This document shows, one piece after another, positions 31,142-40,171 of a DNA stretch of 64,000 nucleotides; within the stretch, counting starts at the first letter, position 1; every line of letters starts with the position of its first letter. The position numbers and the translations under genes are program-made. The notes beneath the pieces are model-generated. The model worked only from the letters and a program-made list of their open reading frames with translations, was not told where the DNA came from and did no database searches. Origin of the DNA: Streptomyces griseorubiginosus (lineage in GTDB: Bacteria > Actinomycetota > Actinomycetes > Streptomycetales > Streptomycetaceae). Location of the stretch: NCBI RefSeq assembly GCF_001514195.1, contig NZ_KQ948738.1, positions 640,605 through 704,604 on the forward strand, written 5' to 3'.

Positions 31142-31171
31142 CGGATTGGCCTTTTTCTCCAGGCCAATCCG
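31142..31171. promoter_or_regulatory. Perfect 11-bp inverted repeat upstream of phzF-like gene
   Basis: CGGATTGGCCT (31142-31152) and AGGCCAATCCG (31161-31171) with an 8-base pyrimidine loop. It ends five bases before the TACTGT -10 (31176-31181) of the leaderless gene at 31188, and lies between it and the ECF41 operon. Confidence 0.65.
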
Positions 31172-31187
31172 CCCCTACTGTCGGCCC

Positions 31188-32000
31188 ATGCGCATCCGAA
31201 TCGTCGACGCCTTCACCGACCGTCCCTTCGCCGGCAACCCGGCCGGGGTCCTGCTCCTGGACGATGCCTTCCCGGACGACGACCGGCTCCAGAACATCGC
31301 CCTGGAGGTCAACCACGCCGAGACGGCCTTCGCCCACCGGCTCCCCGGGGGCGGCGAGGCCGACTGGGCGCTGCGGTGGTTCACGCCCGCCACCGAGGTG
31401 GCCATGTGCGGCCACGCCACCCTCGCCACGGCCCACGTCCTGCACACCACCGGCGTCCACGCGGGCCCGGTGCGGTTCGCCACCCGCAGCGGGGTCCTCG
31501 TCGCCACACCGGCCGAGGACGGCTCGATCACCCTGGACTTCCCGACGGCCCCGCTCACCCCGGTGGCGACCCCCGCGGGGGTCGCCGAAGCGCTGGGCGC
31601 CGAACCGCTCACGGCGTTCGACACCGGCCCGAACATCGGCGACCTGCTGCTCGAACTGGGCGACGAGAAGACGGTCCACGCCCTGCACCCTGATCTCAAG
31701 GCGCTCGCCGCCTACTCGGAGAGGGGCATCATCGCCACCGCACGCGCCGAGAACCCGGAGCTGGGTTACGACTTCGTCTCCCGCTGCTTCTTCCCGAACG
31801 TCGGCATCGACGAGGACCCGGTCACCGGCAGCGCCCACACCGCCCTGGCCCCCTACTGGTCGCGGCGCCTCGGCCGTACGACACTCACGGGACTCCAGGC
31901 CTCACCCCGCTCGGGCCGTGTGTGCACCGACCTGCGCGGCGAGCGCACCCTGTTGACGGGTCGCGCGGTCACGGTCATCGAGGGCGAGCTGCTCACCTGA
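31188..32000 (+). CDS. PhzF-family epimerase/isomerase
   Basis: 270 residues. MRIRIVDAFTDRPFAGNPAG is the characteristic N-terminus with FAGNPAGV; ALEVNHAETAF holds the catalytic Glu; WFTPATEVAMCGHATLATAH the second signature; and GIDEDPVTGSAHTALAPYW the C-terminal DPVTGSAH motif. The diaminopimelate-epimerase-like fold catalyses isomerisations (for example in phenazine synthesis), but most homologues have unknown substrates; no phz genes are near. Leaderless start at ATG 31188 with a TACTGT box. A perfect inverted repeat sits in the promoter. Confidence 0.94.
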   Translation: MRIRIVDAFTDRPFAGNPAGVLLLDDAFPDDDRLQNIALEVNHAETAFAHRLPGGGEADWALRWFTPATEVAMCGHATLATAHVLHTTGVHAGPVRFATRSGVLVATPAEDGSITLDFPTAPLTPVATPAGVAEALGAEPLTAFDTGPNIGDLLLELGDEKTVHALHPDLKALAAYSERGIIATARAENPELGYDFVSRCFFPNVGIDEDPVTGSAHTALAPYWSRRLGRTTLTGLQASPRSGRVCTDLRGERTLLTGRAVTVIEGELLT

Positions 32001-32027
32001 GTGCCAGGAACAGGCCGCTCCCCCGAG

Positions 32028-32807
32028 TCACGCCGTAGGCAGCCAGCCCACCTTCCCCGCGAGCAGCGCGTACCCCACGAACGCCCCGATGTCGAGCAGG
32101 GAATGCGCCACCACCAGGGGCCCCACCCGCCCCCAGCGCCGGTACAGGTAGACGAACACCACGCCCATCACCATGTTGCCGATGAACCCGCCGACGCCCT
32201 GGTACAGGTGGTAGCTGCCGCGCAGCACGGAACTGGCCACCAGTGCCGTCCCCGGGGTCCAGCCCAGCTGACCGAGCCGCCGCAGCAGGTAGCCGACCAC
32301 GATCACCTCTTCGAGGATCGCGTTCTGCATCGCCGAGAGGATCAGCACCGGGTACTTCCACCAGACGTCGGGAAGCGCCTCGGGCACCACCGTGAGATTG
32401 AAGCCGAGCCCCCGCGCGGCCAGGTAGAAGGCGATTCCGGTACTGCCGATCACGGCCGCGATCCCGGCCCCGCGCACGAGGTCGAACCCAGGCCGGGTGC
32501 GGTCGAAGCCCAGGGTCCTGAGGCTCTCGCCCTCGCGCAGCAGAAGGTGCGCGACCAGGAGGACGGGGACCAGGGCCGACGCGATCCCGAAGAGCTGCCA
32601 GGCGAGATCCAGCCAGGGACGGCCGGGCGCGGCCGAGGCGTTGAGGGTCGCCGCCTGGTCCTTGAGTCCCCCCGGTTTGGTGACCGATCCGACAAAACTG
32701 ATCAGCGCGGACACACCGCTCGCACCGAGCGAAAGCCCCAGAACGAGCAGCGTCTCGTCACGGAAGAACTTCCGTGAGAGCGCCCGCTGCGGAAAAGAAT
32801 CGGCCAC
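32028..32807 (-). CDS. CPBP-family intramembrane metalloprotease
   Basis: About 259 residues from GTG 32807, which has GGAGGAAGG upstream (a GTG seven codons earlier is possible). Multiple membrane helices, with the CPBP (ABI/CAAX-like) motifs NAILEEVIVVGYLLRR (EE-x3-4 glutamates), SVLRGSYHLYQG (His) and AHSLLDIGA (HxxxD). Prokaryotic members act as intramembrane proteases, sometimes in bacteriocin self-immunity. Convergent to phzF. Substrate unknown. Confidence 0.9.
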   Translation of the reverse strand: MADSFPQRALSRKFFRDETLLVLGLSLGASGVSALISFVGSVTKPGGLKDQAATLNASAAPGRPWLDLAWQLFGIASALVPVLLVAHLLLREGESLRTLGFDRTRPGFDLVRGAGIAAVIGSTGIAFYLAARGLGFNLTVVPEALPDVWWKYPVLILSAMQNAILEEVIVVGYLLRRLGQLGWTPGTALVASSVLRGSYHLYQGVGGFIGNMVMGVVFVYLYRRWGRVGPLVVAHSLLDIGAFVGYALLAGKVGWLPTA

Positions 32808-33015
32808 TGCCCCTTCCTCCGCCTGCACACCTGCCTCCAGTTGAGTAATCCAGCCTCATCCCCACCACCGCCCCGCTAGGGTCCTTCGAAAGAAGTTACG
32901 AAGATCGTGCGCCAGGCCGTCGGGGGGACGGACGCCGTACGGGGTTCACCGCCCCTGTCCTGCCCTGCACGGCCGTGCCGGTACGGAGCGAGCGACAGGG
33001 GAGGGCACCACCGTC

Positions 33016-34860
33016 ATGGGACGTCACAGCTTGCCCGATCAGTATGGGGCGGGCGGCAGCGACCCCCGTCCACGCTCACGCCGCCGGACCGTGGGCATCG
33101 CGACGGCGCTCGCCCTGGCCGCCGCCGGCGGTACGGCCGCCGCCGTCCAGGGCGGTCTGCTCTCCTTCGGCTCCTCCTGCCGGGACGAGGCGGTACGGCT
33201 GGAGGTCGCCGCCTCCCCCGACGTGGCCCCGGCCCTGCGAGCCGCCGCGGAGCGGGCCCACGACGAGAACCTCACCTCGGACGGCCGCTGCGTCGACATC
33301 TCGGTGACCGCACGAGAGTCGTACAGGGTCCGGGACACCCTCGCGGCCGGCAAGGACCCGGGCGCCCAGGTGTGGGTGCCGGACTCGGACGTGTGGGTGG
33401 AGCAGATCGACACGGACGGCGGTGCGACGGAGGTGGCACGGGTCGGGAACGTGGCCTCCAGCCCGGTCGGGGTGGCGATGGTGCCGTCCGCCGCGCGCTC
33501 GCTGGGCTGGCCGAAGAAGACGTACGGCTGGCTGGAGCTGGCCGGCGCCACCCTGAAGGACGACTCCCTCAGGCTGGGCGCCGCCGATCCCGCGCGCAGT
33601 GCGACCGGACTGCTCGCCCTCACCCGGCTCAGTGACGCGGCCGGGCAGGGCAAGGGCGGGGAGACCCGGGCGGCGGCGATGATGAAGTCGCTCTCGCAGC
33701 GCATCTCGGACAGCGACGGCCAGGTGGTGGAGACGCTCCCCCGGGGCGCCTCCGGCACCGAGCAGGGCAACCCGCGGCGCAACCAGGCCCTGGTCCTGTC
33801 CGAACAGGCGGCGTTCGCGCACAACTCCTCGACGGACTCCGGGGACGGACTCGACTTCTTCTACCCGAAGGACGGTTCACCCCGGCTGGACTACCCGTAC
33901 GCGCTCGTCGACCAGACCCGGCTGAGCACGGACGAGAGCCGCGCGGCGATCCGGTTCATGACGTATCTGCGCAGGCCCGAGCAGGAACAGCTGCTGACGG
34001 AACGGGGGTTCAGGACGTCCGACGACCAGGTGTCGTCCTCCCTGGTCGCGAAGGCCGGCGGGAAGGTGCCGCAGCCGTATACGGCGGCCGCAGTCGAGCC
34101 CGCCTCAGCGGCGGCCCTCCAGCAGGCGCTCGGCACCTGGACGATCACCGTGCAGAGCGCGCGGATCACGACGGTGGTCGACGCGTCCGCGTCCATGTCC
34201 GAGACGGTTCCGGGCACCGGCCGTTCCCGGATGGACGTCACCAAGGAGTCCCTCCTCCAAGCCCTTTCGACCTTCACCCAGGAGGACGAGATCGGTCTGT
34301 GGGAGTTCTCCACCAAGCTCGACGGCGACAAGGACTACAAGGTCCTGGTGCCGACGCGGCGGCTGGGCGGCAGCGGGGGCGGAAGCGGCGCCGGCACCCA
34401 ACGCGAGCGCCTGTCGGCGGCGTTCGGGGGGCTGAAGCCGGTGCCGGGCGGGGCGACGGGGCTGTACGACACCACGCTCGCCGCATACCGGTCGGCGACC
34501 TCCTCCTACGCCCGGGGCAAGTTCAACGCGCTGGTGATCCTGACCGACGGTGTCAACGAGGACCCGGGAAGCATCTCGCGGGCGAAGTTGATCTCCGAAC
34601 TCGAGAGGCTCTCCGACCGCGAGCGCCCCGTCCCCCTCATCGTCATCGCGGTCGGCCCCGACGCCGACCGGGCCGAGGCCCAGCAGCTGGCCGGGGCCAC
34701 CCGCGGCTCGGGCCAACAGGTCAACGACCCGTCCCAGATCCACACGGTCATCCTGAAGGCGATCGTGGCGGCGGGAGCCCAGAGCAGCGGCAACGGCAGC
34801 GGCAGCGGCAGCGGCAGCGGCAGCGGCAGCGGCAGCGGCAGCGGCAGCGGCAGCGGCTGA
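33016..34860 (+). CDS. Secreted substrate-binding domain + von Willebrand A fusion protein
   Basis: 614 residues. An Arg-rich head (RPRSRRRTVGIATALALAAA) is a signal or anchor; residues about 58-370 form an SBP_bac_11-like binding domain (LEVAASPDVAPALRAAAERA, ALVDQTRLSTDESRAAIRFM); residues 385-590 are a vWA domain with intact MIDAS: DASASMS (about 389), the threonine loop GGATGLYD and ILTDGVNED. The tail is a (GS)n repeat. It probably binds metal and a ligand or protein partner outside the cell; no MoxR ATPase gene is beside it. No role is established. Confidence 0.88.
   Translation: MGRHSLPDQYGAGGSDPRPRSRRRTVGIATALALAAAGGTAAAVQGGLLSFGSSCRDEAVRLEVAASPDVAPALRAAAERAHDENLTSDGRCVDISVTARESYRVRDTLAAGKDPGAQVWVPDSDVWVEQIDTDGGATEVARVGNVASSPVGVAMVPSAARSLGWPKKTYGWLELAGATLKDDSLRLGAADPARSATGLLALTRLSDAAGQGKGGETRAAAMMKSLSQRISDSDGQVVETLPRGASGTEQGNPRRNQALVLSEQAAFAHNSSTDSGDGLDFFYPKDGSPRLDYPYALVDQTRLSTDESRAAIRFMTYLRRPEQEQLLTERGFRTSDDQVSSSLVAKAGGKVPQPYTAAAVEPASAAALQQALGTWTITVQSARITTVVDASASMSETVPGTGRSRMDVTKESLLQALSTFTQEDEIGLWEFSTKLDGDKDYKVLVPTRRLGGSGGGSGAGTQRERLSAAFGGLKPVPGGATGLYDTTLAAYRSATSSYARGKFNALVILTDGVNEDPGSISRAKLISELERLSDRERPVPLIVIAVGPDADRAEAQQLAGATRGSGQQVNDPSQIHTVILKAIVAAGAQSSGNGSGSGSGSGSGSGSGSGSGSG
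34796..34857 (+). repeat. GGCAGC hexanucleotide repeat at the 3' end of the vWA gene
   Basis: About ten perfect GGCAGC units encode the Gly-Ser tail and stop one codon before TGA. Length should be prone to slippage in 6-bp steps, which preserves the frame. Confidence 0.9.
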
Positions 34861-34916
34861 TCGTCGGCCTCGACCGCCGTCCGAAACGCCACCGATCCGT
34901 CCGACACGCCGCCGCC

Positions 34917-35086
34917 CATCCGACACGCCACCGCCCTGCACGCCGCCGCCCATCCGACACGCCACCGCCCTGCACGCCGCCGCCCATCCGACACGCCACC
35001 GCCCTGCACGCCGCCGCCCATCCGACACGCCACCGCCCATTCGACACGCCACCGCCCTGTACGCCGCCGCCCAGCCGCCCATCCGA
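34917..35086. repeat. 34-bp minisatellite after the vWA gene
   Basis: Units beginning CATCCGACACGCCACCGCCC occur at 34917, 34951, 34985 and 35019, nearly identical, followed by shortened variants to about 35086; divergent half-units precede at about 34883. There are no spacers, so this is not CRISPR. The 334-bp gap between the vWA and VanZ genes is almost all repeat. Confidence 0.9.
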
Positions 35087-35194
35087 CACCCCGTCGCCCT
35101 CTTGGCTGCCGATCCATCCGATACGCCCCCGATACACCCCGCCGGTGAGACTCCTGAAGGCTGAAGACGACCGGACGGAATCAGAGGTGACGGG

Positions 35195-35764
35195 GTGCGG
35201 CTCGAAAGTTGGCACGGCTGGGTCGGTACGTTCACCGGAGTAGTGCTCCTCACGGTCGCCGCGCTGCCGGTGACGGCGCTGGTGGCGTGGGCTCTGGCCC
35301 GTCGGCGCAGGCTCGCCGGCGCCAGGAGGGCCGACGCGTGGCGCAGGTCGGTCGCCGAGGTCGGCATCGTCCACGGGACCGTGCCGCCGGTCTGGCTGAT
35401 CCTGCTGCCGGGCGACGAAGGGCGGGCGGTCGTGAACCTGGTGCCGCTGCGGGACCTGCTCTCGATGGACGCAGGCCAGATCGTCGGCAACCTGCTGGTG
35501 TTCGCGGCGCTGGGTTCCCTCGGCCCGCTGCGGTTCACGGCACTGGCATCGCTGCGGCGGGTTCTCGCGCTCGGGGCTGGTTGCTCGATCCTGGTCGAGA
35601 CGGCTCAGTACGTCCTGCACCTGGACCGGGTGTCGTCCGTCGACGACGTCCTGCTCAACACCGCCGGCGCCGGACTGGCCGCACTGGCGTCCCGCCGCTG
35701 GTGGCACGCCGGCAGCGGCGGGACGCCCGCGAGAGAGAAGGAACGCACCCCGGCTGTCAACTGA
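35195..35764 (+). CDS. VanZ-family membrane protein
   Basis: 189 residues from GTG 35195 with AGGTGACGGG before it. Hydrophobic helices at about 9-35, 95-115 and 125-150; the motif VNLVPLRDLLSMDAGQIVGN, NLLVFAALGSLGPLRF and VETAQYVLHLDRVSSVDDVL with NTAGAGLAAL is the VanZ pattern (N-L-x-P, G-N-x-x-x-F, E-x-x-Q, D-x-x-x-N-x-x-G). VanZ gives low-level teicoplanin tolerance; most chromosomal homologues are of unknown role. The LAXTG protein follows 47 bp downstream. Confidence 0.92.
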   Translation: MRLESWHGWVGTFTGVVLLTVAALPVTALVAWALARRRRLAGARRADAWRRSVAEVGIVHGTVPPVWLILLPGDEGRAVVNLVPLRDLLSMDAGQIVGNLLVFAALGSLGPLRFTALASLRRVLALGAGCSILVETAQYVLHLDRVSSVDDVLLNTAGAGLAALASRRWWHAGSGGTPAREKERTPAVN

Positions 35765-35811
35765 CGGCCCCTCGGATGCAACCTTCGAGTCTCCTGGCGT
35801 GTCCATGTAGC

Positions 35812-37401
35812 GTGCTGACGACATCCAGATCTTGGCGGACAGCGGCTGCCGCCGCTTTCGCGACGGCCGTCCTCGCGGTCGTGACCCCGGCCGCGCACGC
35901 CGCCGGAACGACGCTCGTCCTGGACACCCAGGAGAACTACTACCTGCCCACCGCGGGCGAGGGCCCCAACCTGAACCTCGCCGTCACCGCCTCGGGCGGG
36001 GACGCCCACGACGTCTCGGTCGCGGTCGACGCCTCCTCCCTCGCCGGGAAGGCGACGATGGTGGTCACGGGGGACTGCGAGAGCACCGGGGCCCTCAAGG
36101 TGACGTGCTCGGTGGGCGCGCTGTCGGGCAAGGAGTCGATCGACCCGTTCCTCCTCAAGCCCACGGCGGCCGCCAAGGCGGGTGACACCGGCGCGATCAC
36201 CTACACGGCCACCGCCTCCGACGCGCCCACCGTGACCGGGAGGACGGACGTCCTGGTCGGCGGCCCGAAGCTCGTCGCCCGGCCCTACCCGGCGCTGAAG
36301 GACATCGCGCCCGACGCCGTCTTCGAGCGCACCCCGGCCTTCGCCAACACCGGCACCGCCCCCGCCGACAAGGGCGTCATGCTGCTGGTCCAGGACTCCG
36401 AGGGCGTCAAGCTCGCCCGCGACCACTCCAACTGCCACTACTCGGACCGGCCCGACGCCGGCGCCTGGTGCCGGTTCGACACCTCGATCGCGCCCGGCTC
36501 GGCCTACGAGACGAACGCTCCGCTGCGCTACACCGCCGCCACGGAGACGATGTACGGCTACAACACCTACGTCGTGTGGCCGGTCGGCGGCACCGCGCCC
36601 GACTCCTTCGACCCGACCGACTTCCCCGCGGTCGGCACCGGTGCCCCGCTCGGCCTGAAGTCCGTCACCCCCGGCTCCGGCTTCACCGGCTCCGGGTACG
36701 GCACCTTCGCCACCTCCCAGCACGCCGACTACCAGGCCATCGGTGACACCGTCGAGGGCAAGGTCGGCGACACCGTGAGCATCACCGTCGGTGTGCGCAA
36801 CGCCGGACCGGGCCTGATGGACTTCCGCTGGATGGACGCCGACGACTCCGGCACCTTCGTGGTGACCCCGCCCGCCGGCACCACCATCACCGGCGCCCCC
36901 GGCCCCGACGAGCAGGGCGACCCCGGGCCGCTGTGGAACTGCACCCCGCGCAAGGCCGGAGCGAAGAGCTACACCTGCGCCATCGCCAGCACGGAGTTCG
37001 GCCCGGGTGACGCGGTGACCCAGGAGTTCACGGTGCGGATCGACCGGGTCGTCCCCGGCGCGCAGGGCAGCGTCAAGGCGGTGGAGAACCCCGACTACCC
37101 CAACCGTGACGACGACACGGCGAACGACACCGCGGTGATCGCGGTGCAGGCCGACGGCTCGCCGAGCCCGTCGCCCAGCACCTCCGCATCGCCGTCCGGC
37201 ACCCCGTCCCCGTCGGCCACGGCGAGCCCCTCCGGCTCCGGCGCGGGCACCGGGAGCGGCGGCACGACGACGGGCGGCGGACTCGCCGCCACGGGCACGG
37301 ACGGCGTCCTGCTGCGCACGGGCGTCGCCGCGCTGCTGGTGGCGGGCGGCGCGCTGGTGTTCCTCACGGCACGGAGGACGCGGCAGCACAGCCACCGCTG
37401 A
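35812..37401 (+). CDS. Secreted surface protein with LAXTG-type sorting signal
   Basis: About 529 residues. The signal SWRTAAAAAFATAVLAVVTP AAHA ends at AHA-A; the body is beta-rich with CARDB/DUF11-like repeats (VGDTVSITVGVRNAGPGLMD). A Ser/Pro/Gly wall-spanning linker is followed by LAATG, a hydrophobic helix and an Arg-rich tail (ARRTRQHSHR). This matches class E sortase substrates of Streptomyces (LAXTG), anchored to peptidoglycan. The start is uncertain: GTG 35812 gives a typical signal; ATG 35776 adds twelve residues. A 36-bp terminator palindrome follows. No sortase gene is in the window. Confidence 0.88.
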   Translation: MLTTSRSWRTAAAAAFATAVLAVVTPAAHAAGTTLVLDTQENYYLPTAGEGPNLNLAVTASGGDAHDVSVAVDASSLAGKATMVVTGDCESTGALKVTCSVGALSGKESIDPFLLKPTAAAKAGDTGAITYTATASDAPTVTGRTDVLVGGPKLVARPYPALKDIAPDAVFERTPAFANTGTAPADKGVMLLVQDSEGVKLARDHSNCHYSDRPDAGAWCRFDTSIAPGSAYETNAPLRYTAATETMYGYNTYVVWPVGGTAPDSFDPTDFPAVGTGAPLGLKSVTPGSGFTGSGYGTFATSQHADYQAIGDTVEGKVGDTVSITVGVRNAGPGLMDFRWMDADDSGTFVVTPPAGTTITGAPGPDEQGDPGPLWNCTPRKAGAKSYTCAIASTEFGPGDAVTQEFTVRIDRVVPGAQGSVKAVENPDYPNRDDDTANDTAVIAVQADGSPSPSPSTSASPSGTPSPSATASPSGSGAGTGSGGTTTGGGLAATGTDGVLLRTGVAALLVAGGALVFLTARRTRQHSHR

Positions 37402-37416
37402 CCGGCGGCACATTGG

Positions 37417-37452
37417 CCAGGGCGGTGTTCTCGCGCGAGAACACCGCCCTGG
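37417..37452. terminator. Perfect 36-bp palindromic terminator
   Basis: CCAGGGCGGTGTTCTCGC (37417-37434) is followed immediately by its exact reverse complement (37435-37452). It lies between convergent stops at 37401 and 37468 and should fold as a long hairpin in either transcript. Confidence 0.9.
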
Positions 37453-37467
37453 CTGCGTCCGACCCCG

Positions 37468-38985
37468 TCACCCCAAGGGCACCGGCTCCGGCAACCCCAC
37501 CGGCCACGTGTGCACCGGCTCGCCCTGGTGCATCAGCTCCCGGTAACGCCGGGTCGTCGCGGCGAGCGCCGCGTCCCGTGACATTCCCGCCTCCAGCGCC
37601 CGGTGGAAGGTCGCCGCCTGCCAGGACGCCCCGTTGGTCCGCCGCCGGCACCGCTCCTCGATCACCCCGAGATACAGGTCCCGGTCGGCGGGCTCGATGC
37701 CCCACCCGGCCAGCCCCTGCTCGGCCAGCGGCAGCAGTTCGTCGCGTACGAGGCTCACCGCGTCGACCTCGACCGTGCCGCCGTGCCGCCCGCGCCGGGG
37801 CCAGATCATCCGCGCGTCGATCCCGTACCGGCAGGCCGCGTCGAAGTTGGCCGCGGCCGCCTCGAACGGCAGCCGGGTCCACACCGGCCGCGACTCCTCG
37901 GCGAGGGCGCGGACGAGGCCGTAGTAGAAGACCGCGTTGGCGATGACGTCCGTGACGGTGGGCCCGGCCGGCAGCACCCGGTTCTCCACGCGCAGGTGCG
38001 GGACTCCGTCGGCGATGCCGTAGACCGGTCGGTTCCAGCGGTACACCGTGCCGTTGTGCAGGACGAGTTCGGCGAGCGAGGGCACCCCGCCCTCGTCGAG
38101 GACCTCCAGCGGGTCCTCCTCGTCGCAGATCGGCAGCAGCGCCGGGAAGTAGCGCAGGTTCTCCTCGAAGAGGTCGTACGCCGAGGAGATCCACCGCTCC
38201 CCGAACCAGGTCCGCGGCCGGACCCCCTGGGCCTGGAGTTCGGGCGGGCGCGTGTCCGTGGACTGCTGGAAGAGCGGCGGGCGGGACTCGCGCCACAGCT
38301 CGCGCCCGAACAGGAAGGGCGAGTTGGCGCCCACGGCTATCTGCACCCCGGCCACCGCCTGCGCGGCGTTCCACACGTCGGCGAACCGGCCGGGGGTGAC
38401 CTGGAGGTGCAGTTGCACCGAGGTGCAGGCGGCCTCCGGGACGATGGACTTCGAGGTGCAGGTGAGGCGTTCCACGCCGTCGATGTCGAGGACGAAGTCC
38501 TCACCGCGCGCGGCCACGATCTGGTCGTTGAGCAGGGTGTAGCGGTCGACGTCGGAAAGGTTCGAGGAGACCAGGTCGTCCCGGTCGAGGGTCGGCAGAA
38601 TGCCGATCATCACGATTCCCGCATCGAGCTCGCCGGCTTTGCGGTCGGCGTACGCCAGCGAGGTACGGATTTCCTCCGCGAGCCGGTCGAATACGCGCCC
38701 ACCCAACCCATGTGGGGCTATGTTGACTTCCAGATTGAACATGGCGAGTTCTGTTTGGAAATCTCGGCTCGCGATGCGTTCGAGGACCTCCCCGTTCAGC
38801 ATTCTCGGCATGCCGTCGGCACCGACCAGATTCAATTCGATCTCCAGGCCCATCAGGTTCCTGGGTCGATCGAACCGCTGCTCCGCCAGGAGCCGCTCCA
38901 GCCCCGTCAGACACCTGCGGAGCTTGTCGCGGTAGTTCTGGCGATCGGACAGGTCGAACCGGCCTGCCACGACCTTCTCCCCCAT
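37468..38985 (-). CDS. Glutamate-cysteine ligase family (GCS2) enzyme
   Basis: 505 residues. NLMGLEIELNLVGADGMPRM carries the G-x-E-x-E metal/ATP motif; the central ASKSIVP-like segment TCTSKSIVPEAACTSVQLHL matches GCS2, and HNGTVYRWNRPVYGI and LRVENRVLPAGPTVTDVIAN complete the core. The family makes gamma-glutamylcysteine or related gamma-glutamyl amides. Streptomycetes use mycothiol, so a role in ergothioneine, secondary metabolism or another amide is possible. It stands alone, divergent from the small gene at 39089. Confidence 0.85.
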   Translation of the reverse strand: MGEKVVAGRFDLSDRQNYRDKLRRCLTGLERLLAEQRFDRPRNLMGLEIELNLVGADGMPRMLNGEVLERIASRDFQTELAMFNLEVNIAPHGLGGRVFDRLAEEIRTSLAYADRKAGELDAGIVMIGILPTLDRDDLVSSNLSDVDRYTLLNDQIVAARGEDFVLDIDGVERLTCTSKSIVPEAACTSVQLHLQVTPGRFADVWNAAQAVAGVQIAVGANSPFLFGRELWRESRPPLFQQSTDTRPPELQAQGVRPRTWFGERWISSAYDLFEENLRYFPALLPICDEEDPLEVLDEGGVPSLAELVLHNGTVYRWNRPVYGIADGVPHLRVENRVLPAGPTVTDVIANAVFYYGLVRALAEESRPVWTRLPFEAAAANFDAACRYGIDARMIWPRRGRHGGTVEVDAVSLVRDELLPLAEQGLAGWGIEPADRDLYLGVIEERCRRRTNGASWQAATFHRALEAGMSRDAALAATTRRYRELMHQGEPVHTWPVGLPEPVPLG

Positions 38986-39088
38986 CGGGAGTCCCTCCTC
39001 GATACGTCATCAGTCAGGTGGGATGATGCCCAGCCGGAACGATCGGTAACGTCCCCGCGGCGGCCCCGATGCCGCTACTCTGTTGGAT

Positions 39089-39262
39089 GTGACCGGTGGC
39101 ACATTCACTCGGCATGAAGCGTTCAGCAGTTTCGGGTTCCCTGAAGAACTCGTGAGAAACGCCGACGAGAATTGGCCGACCAGTTCGGGAGCATTTCCCG
39201 AGGTCACCGCCGTGAAGCAGGCACGGTTTCGGGATGATTCCCGCGTATCGCCGACCGATTGA
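39089..39262 (+). CDS. Candidate small leaderless gene, 57 residues
   Basis: GTG 39089 is seven bases after TACTCT (39076-39081), the leaderless spacing seen elsewhere here. The frame encodes VTGGTFTRHEAFSSFGFPEE and a polar tail to TGA 39262. Codon use is less GC-biased than for neighbours, so it may be young, lowly expressed or not a gene. No family recognised. The rest of the gap (39263-39510) holds an AT-rich TATAAA (39319-39324) but no other frame I can support. Confidence 0.35.
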   Translation: MTGGTFTRHEAFSSFGFPEELVRNADENWPTSSGAFPEVTAVKQARFRDDSRVSPTD

Positions 39263-39510
39263 GCCCTTGTCCCGCGCGAGGGAAACGGCTAGACGAAACA
39301 CCGTGTGAACATTTGTCGTATAAACTCCGCGAACAAGGCAGAGGGTTGGCACCCGCGGTCCTGGATCCTGCCGTCAGGTGACGTACGGCAATCCTCATTC
39401 GCCCCCGCGTCACCGGACCCCGGCCCCCGCCTCTCTGACCCCGTGAGCTGACAGCGCCGTCCGCCCCCGCCCTCGCGCCATCGTGCCTGTCGAATGAGAG
39501 GCGACCCACC

Positions 39511-40077
39511 ATGCCGCTGCATGTACCCCCGGCTCCCGCGCCCGCACTCCGTTCCGTCCTCACCGCCCTCGCCTCGCCCACCGCCGTACGAGAGGCCCGG
39601 ACTCCGTCCCTGCTGCGCGCCCAGGGACCCGTCACACCCGAGTTGCCCCTACCCGTGCACGTACTGGACGGCACCGCCACCCGACTGACCGGGTGGCGTT
39701 TCCTGATCCGCTGCGGCGAGCGCTCGGTGGCGGCGGCGGAGACCAGGCTGACCGCGGACGGCTGGACGTTCTCGCACTTCTTCGAGGGCCCGTACCTGGC
39801 GTCCACCGAACACGCGCTGCGGCAGGCGGAGGTGATGCAGCAGCCGTATCAGCCGCGACTGCTGTCGATCCCGGCCCTGTACATGCTCGCGCTGTGGCTG
39901 CACGGCGACTGCGCGGCGGACGCCGCCACGGGCGCCCCCGCCGCCACCGACCTGCTCGTCCCGCTCGCCCCGGCCCCGCCGGGCATCGCCGCCCACCGTC
40001 CGCACCGGGCCGCCGAACTCCTGCCACTGCTGACCCATCGGCTGACGCCGGCACCCTTGCTGAGCTCACCGGCCTGA
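39511..40077 (+). CDS. Hypothetical Streptomyces protein, 188 residues
   Basis: ATG 39511 with GAGAGGCGAC upstream. An Ala/Pro/Leu-rich N-terminal third is followed by a better folded-looking part: WRFLIRCGERSVAAAETRLT, WTFSHFFEGPYLASTEHALR and LLSIPALYMLALWLHGDCAA. No signal peptide or metal motif is apparent. I do not recognise a family; similar proteins with a conserved FEGPY core seem to recur in the genus (recall, weak). Confidence 0.7.
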   Translation: MPLHVPPAPAPALRSVLTALASPTAVREARTPSLLRAQGPVTPELPLPVHVLDGTATRLTGWRFLIRCGERSVAAAETRLTADGWTFSHFFEGPYLASTEHALRQAEVMQQPYQPRLLSIPALYMLALWLHGDCAADAATGAPAATDLLVPLAPAPPGIAAHRPHRAAELLPLLTHRLTPAPLLSSPA

Positions 40078-40171
40078 AGAAGCACCCGAGCCGTCTCGTA
40101 CCCCGCCCCCGAATTCCGGGTCGCGGGGTACGTCGGCGTTTCCGGCGCCATCGGGCCGACGGAAATCGCCA

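Noticed and set aside
34883..35100. CRISPR-like array
   Set aside because: The 34-bp units abut each other with no unique spacers, vary in length, and no cas gene is near.
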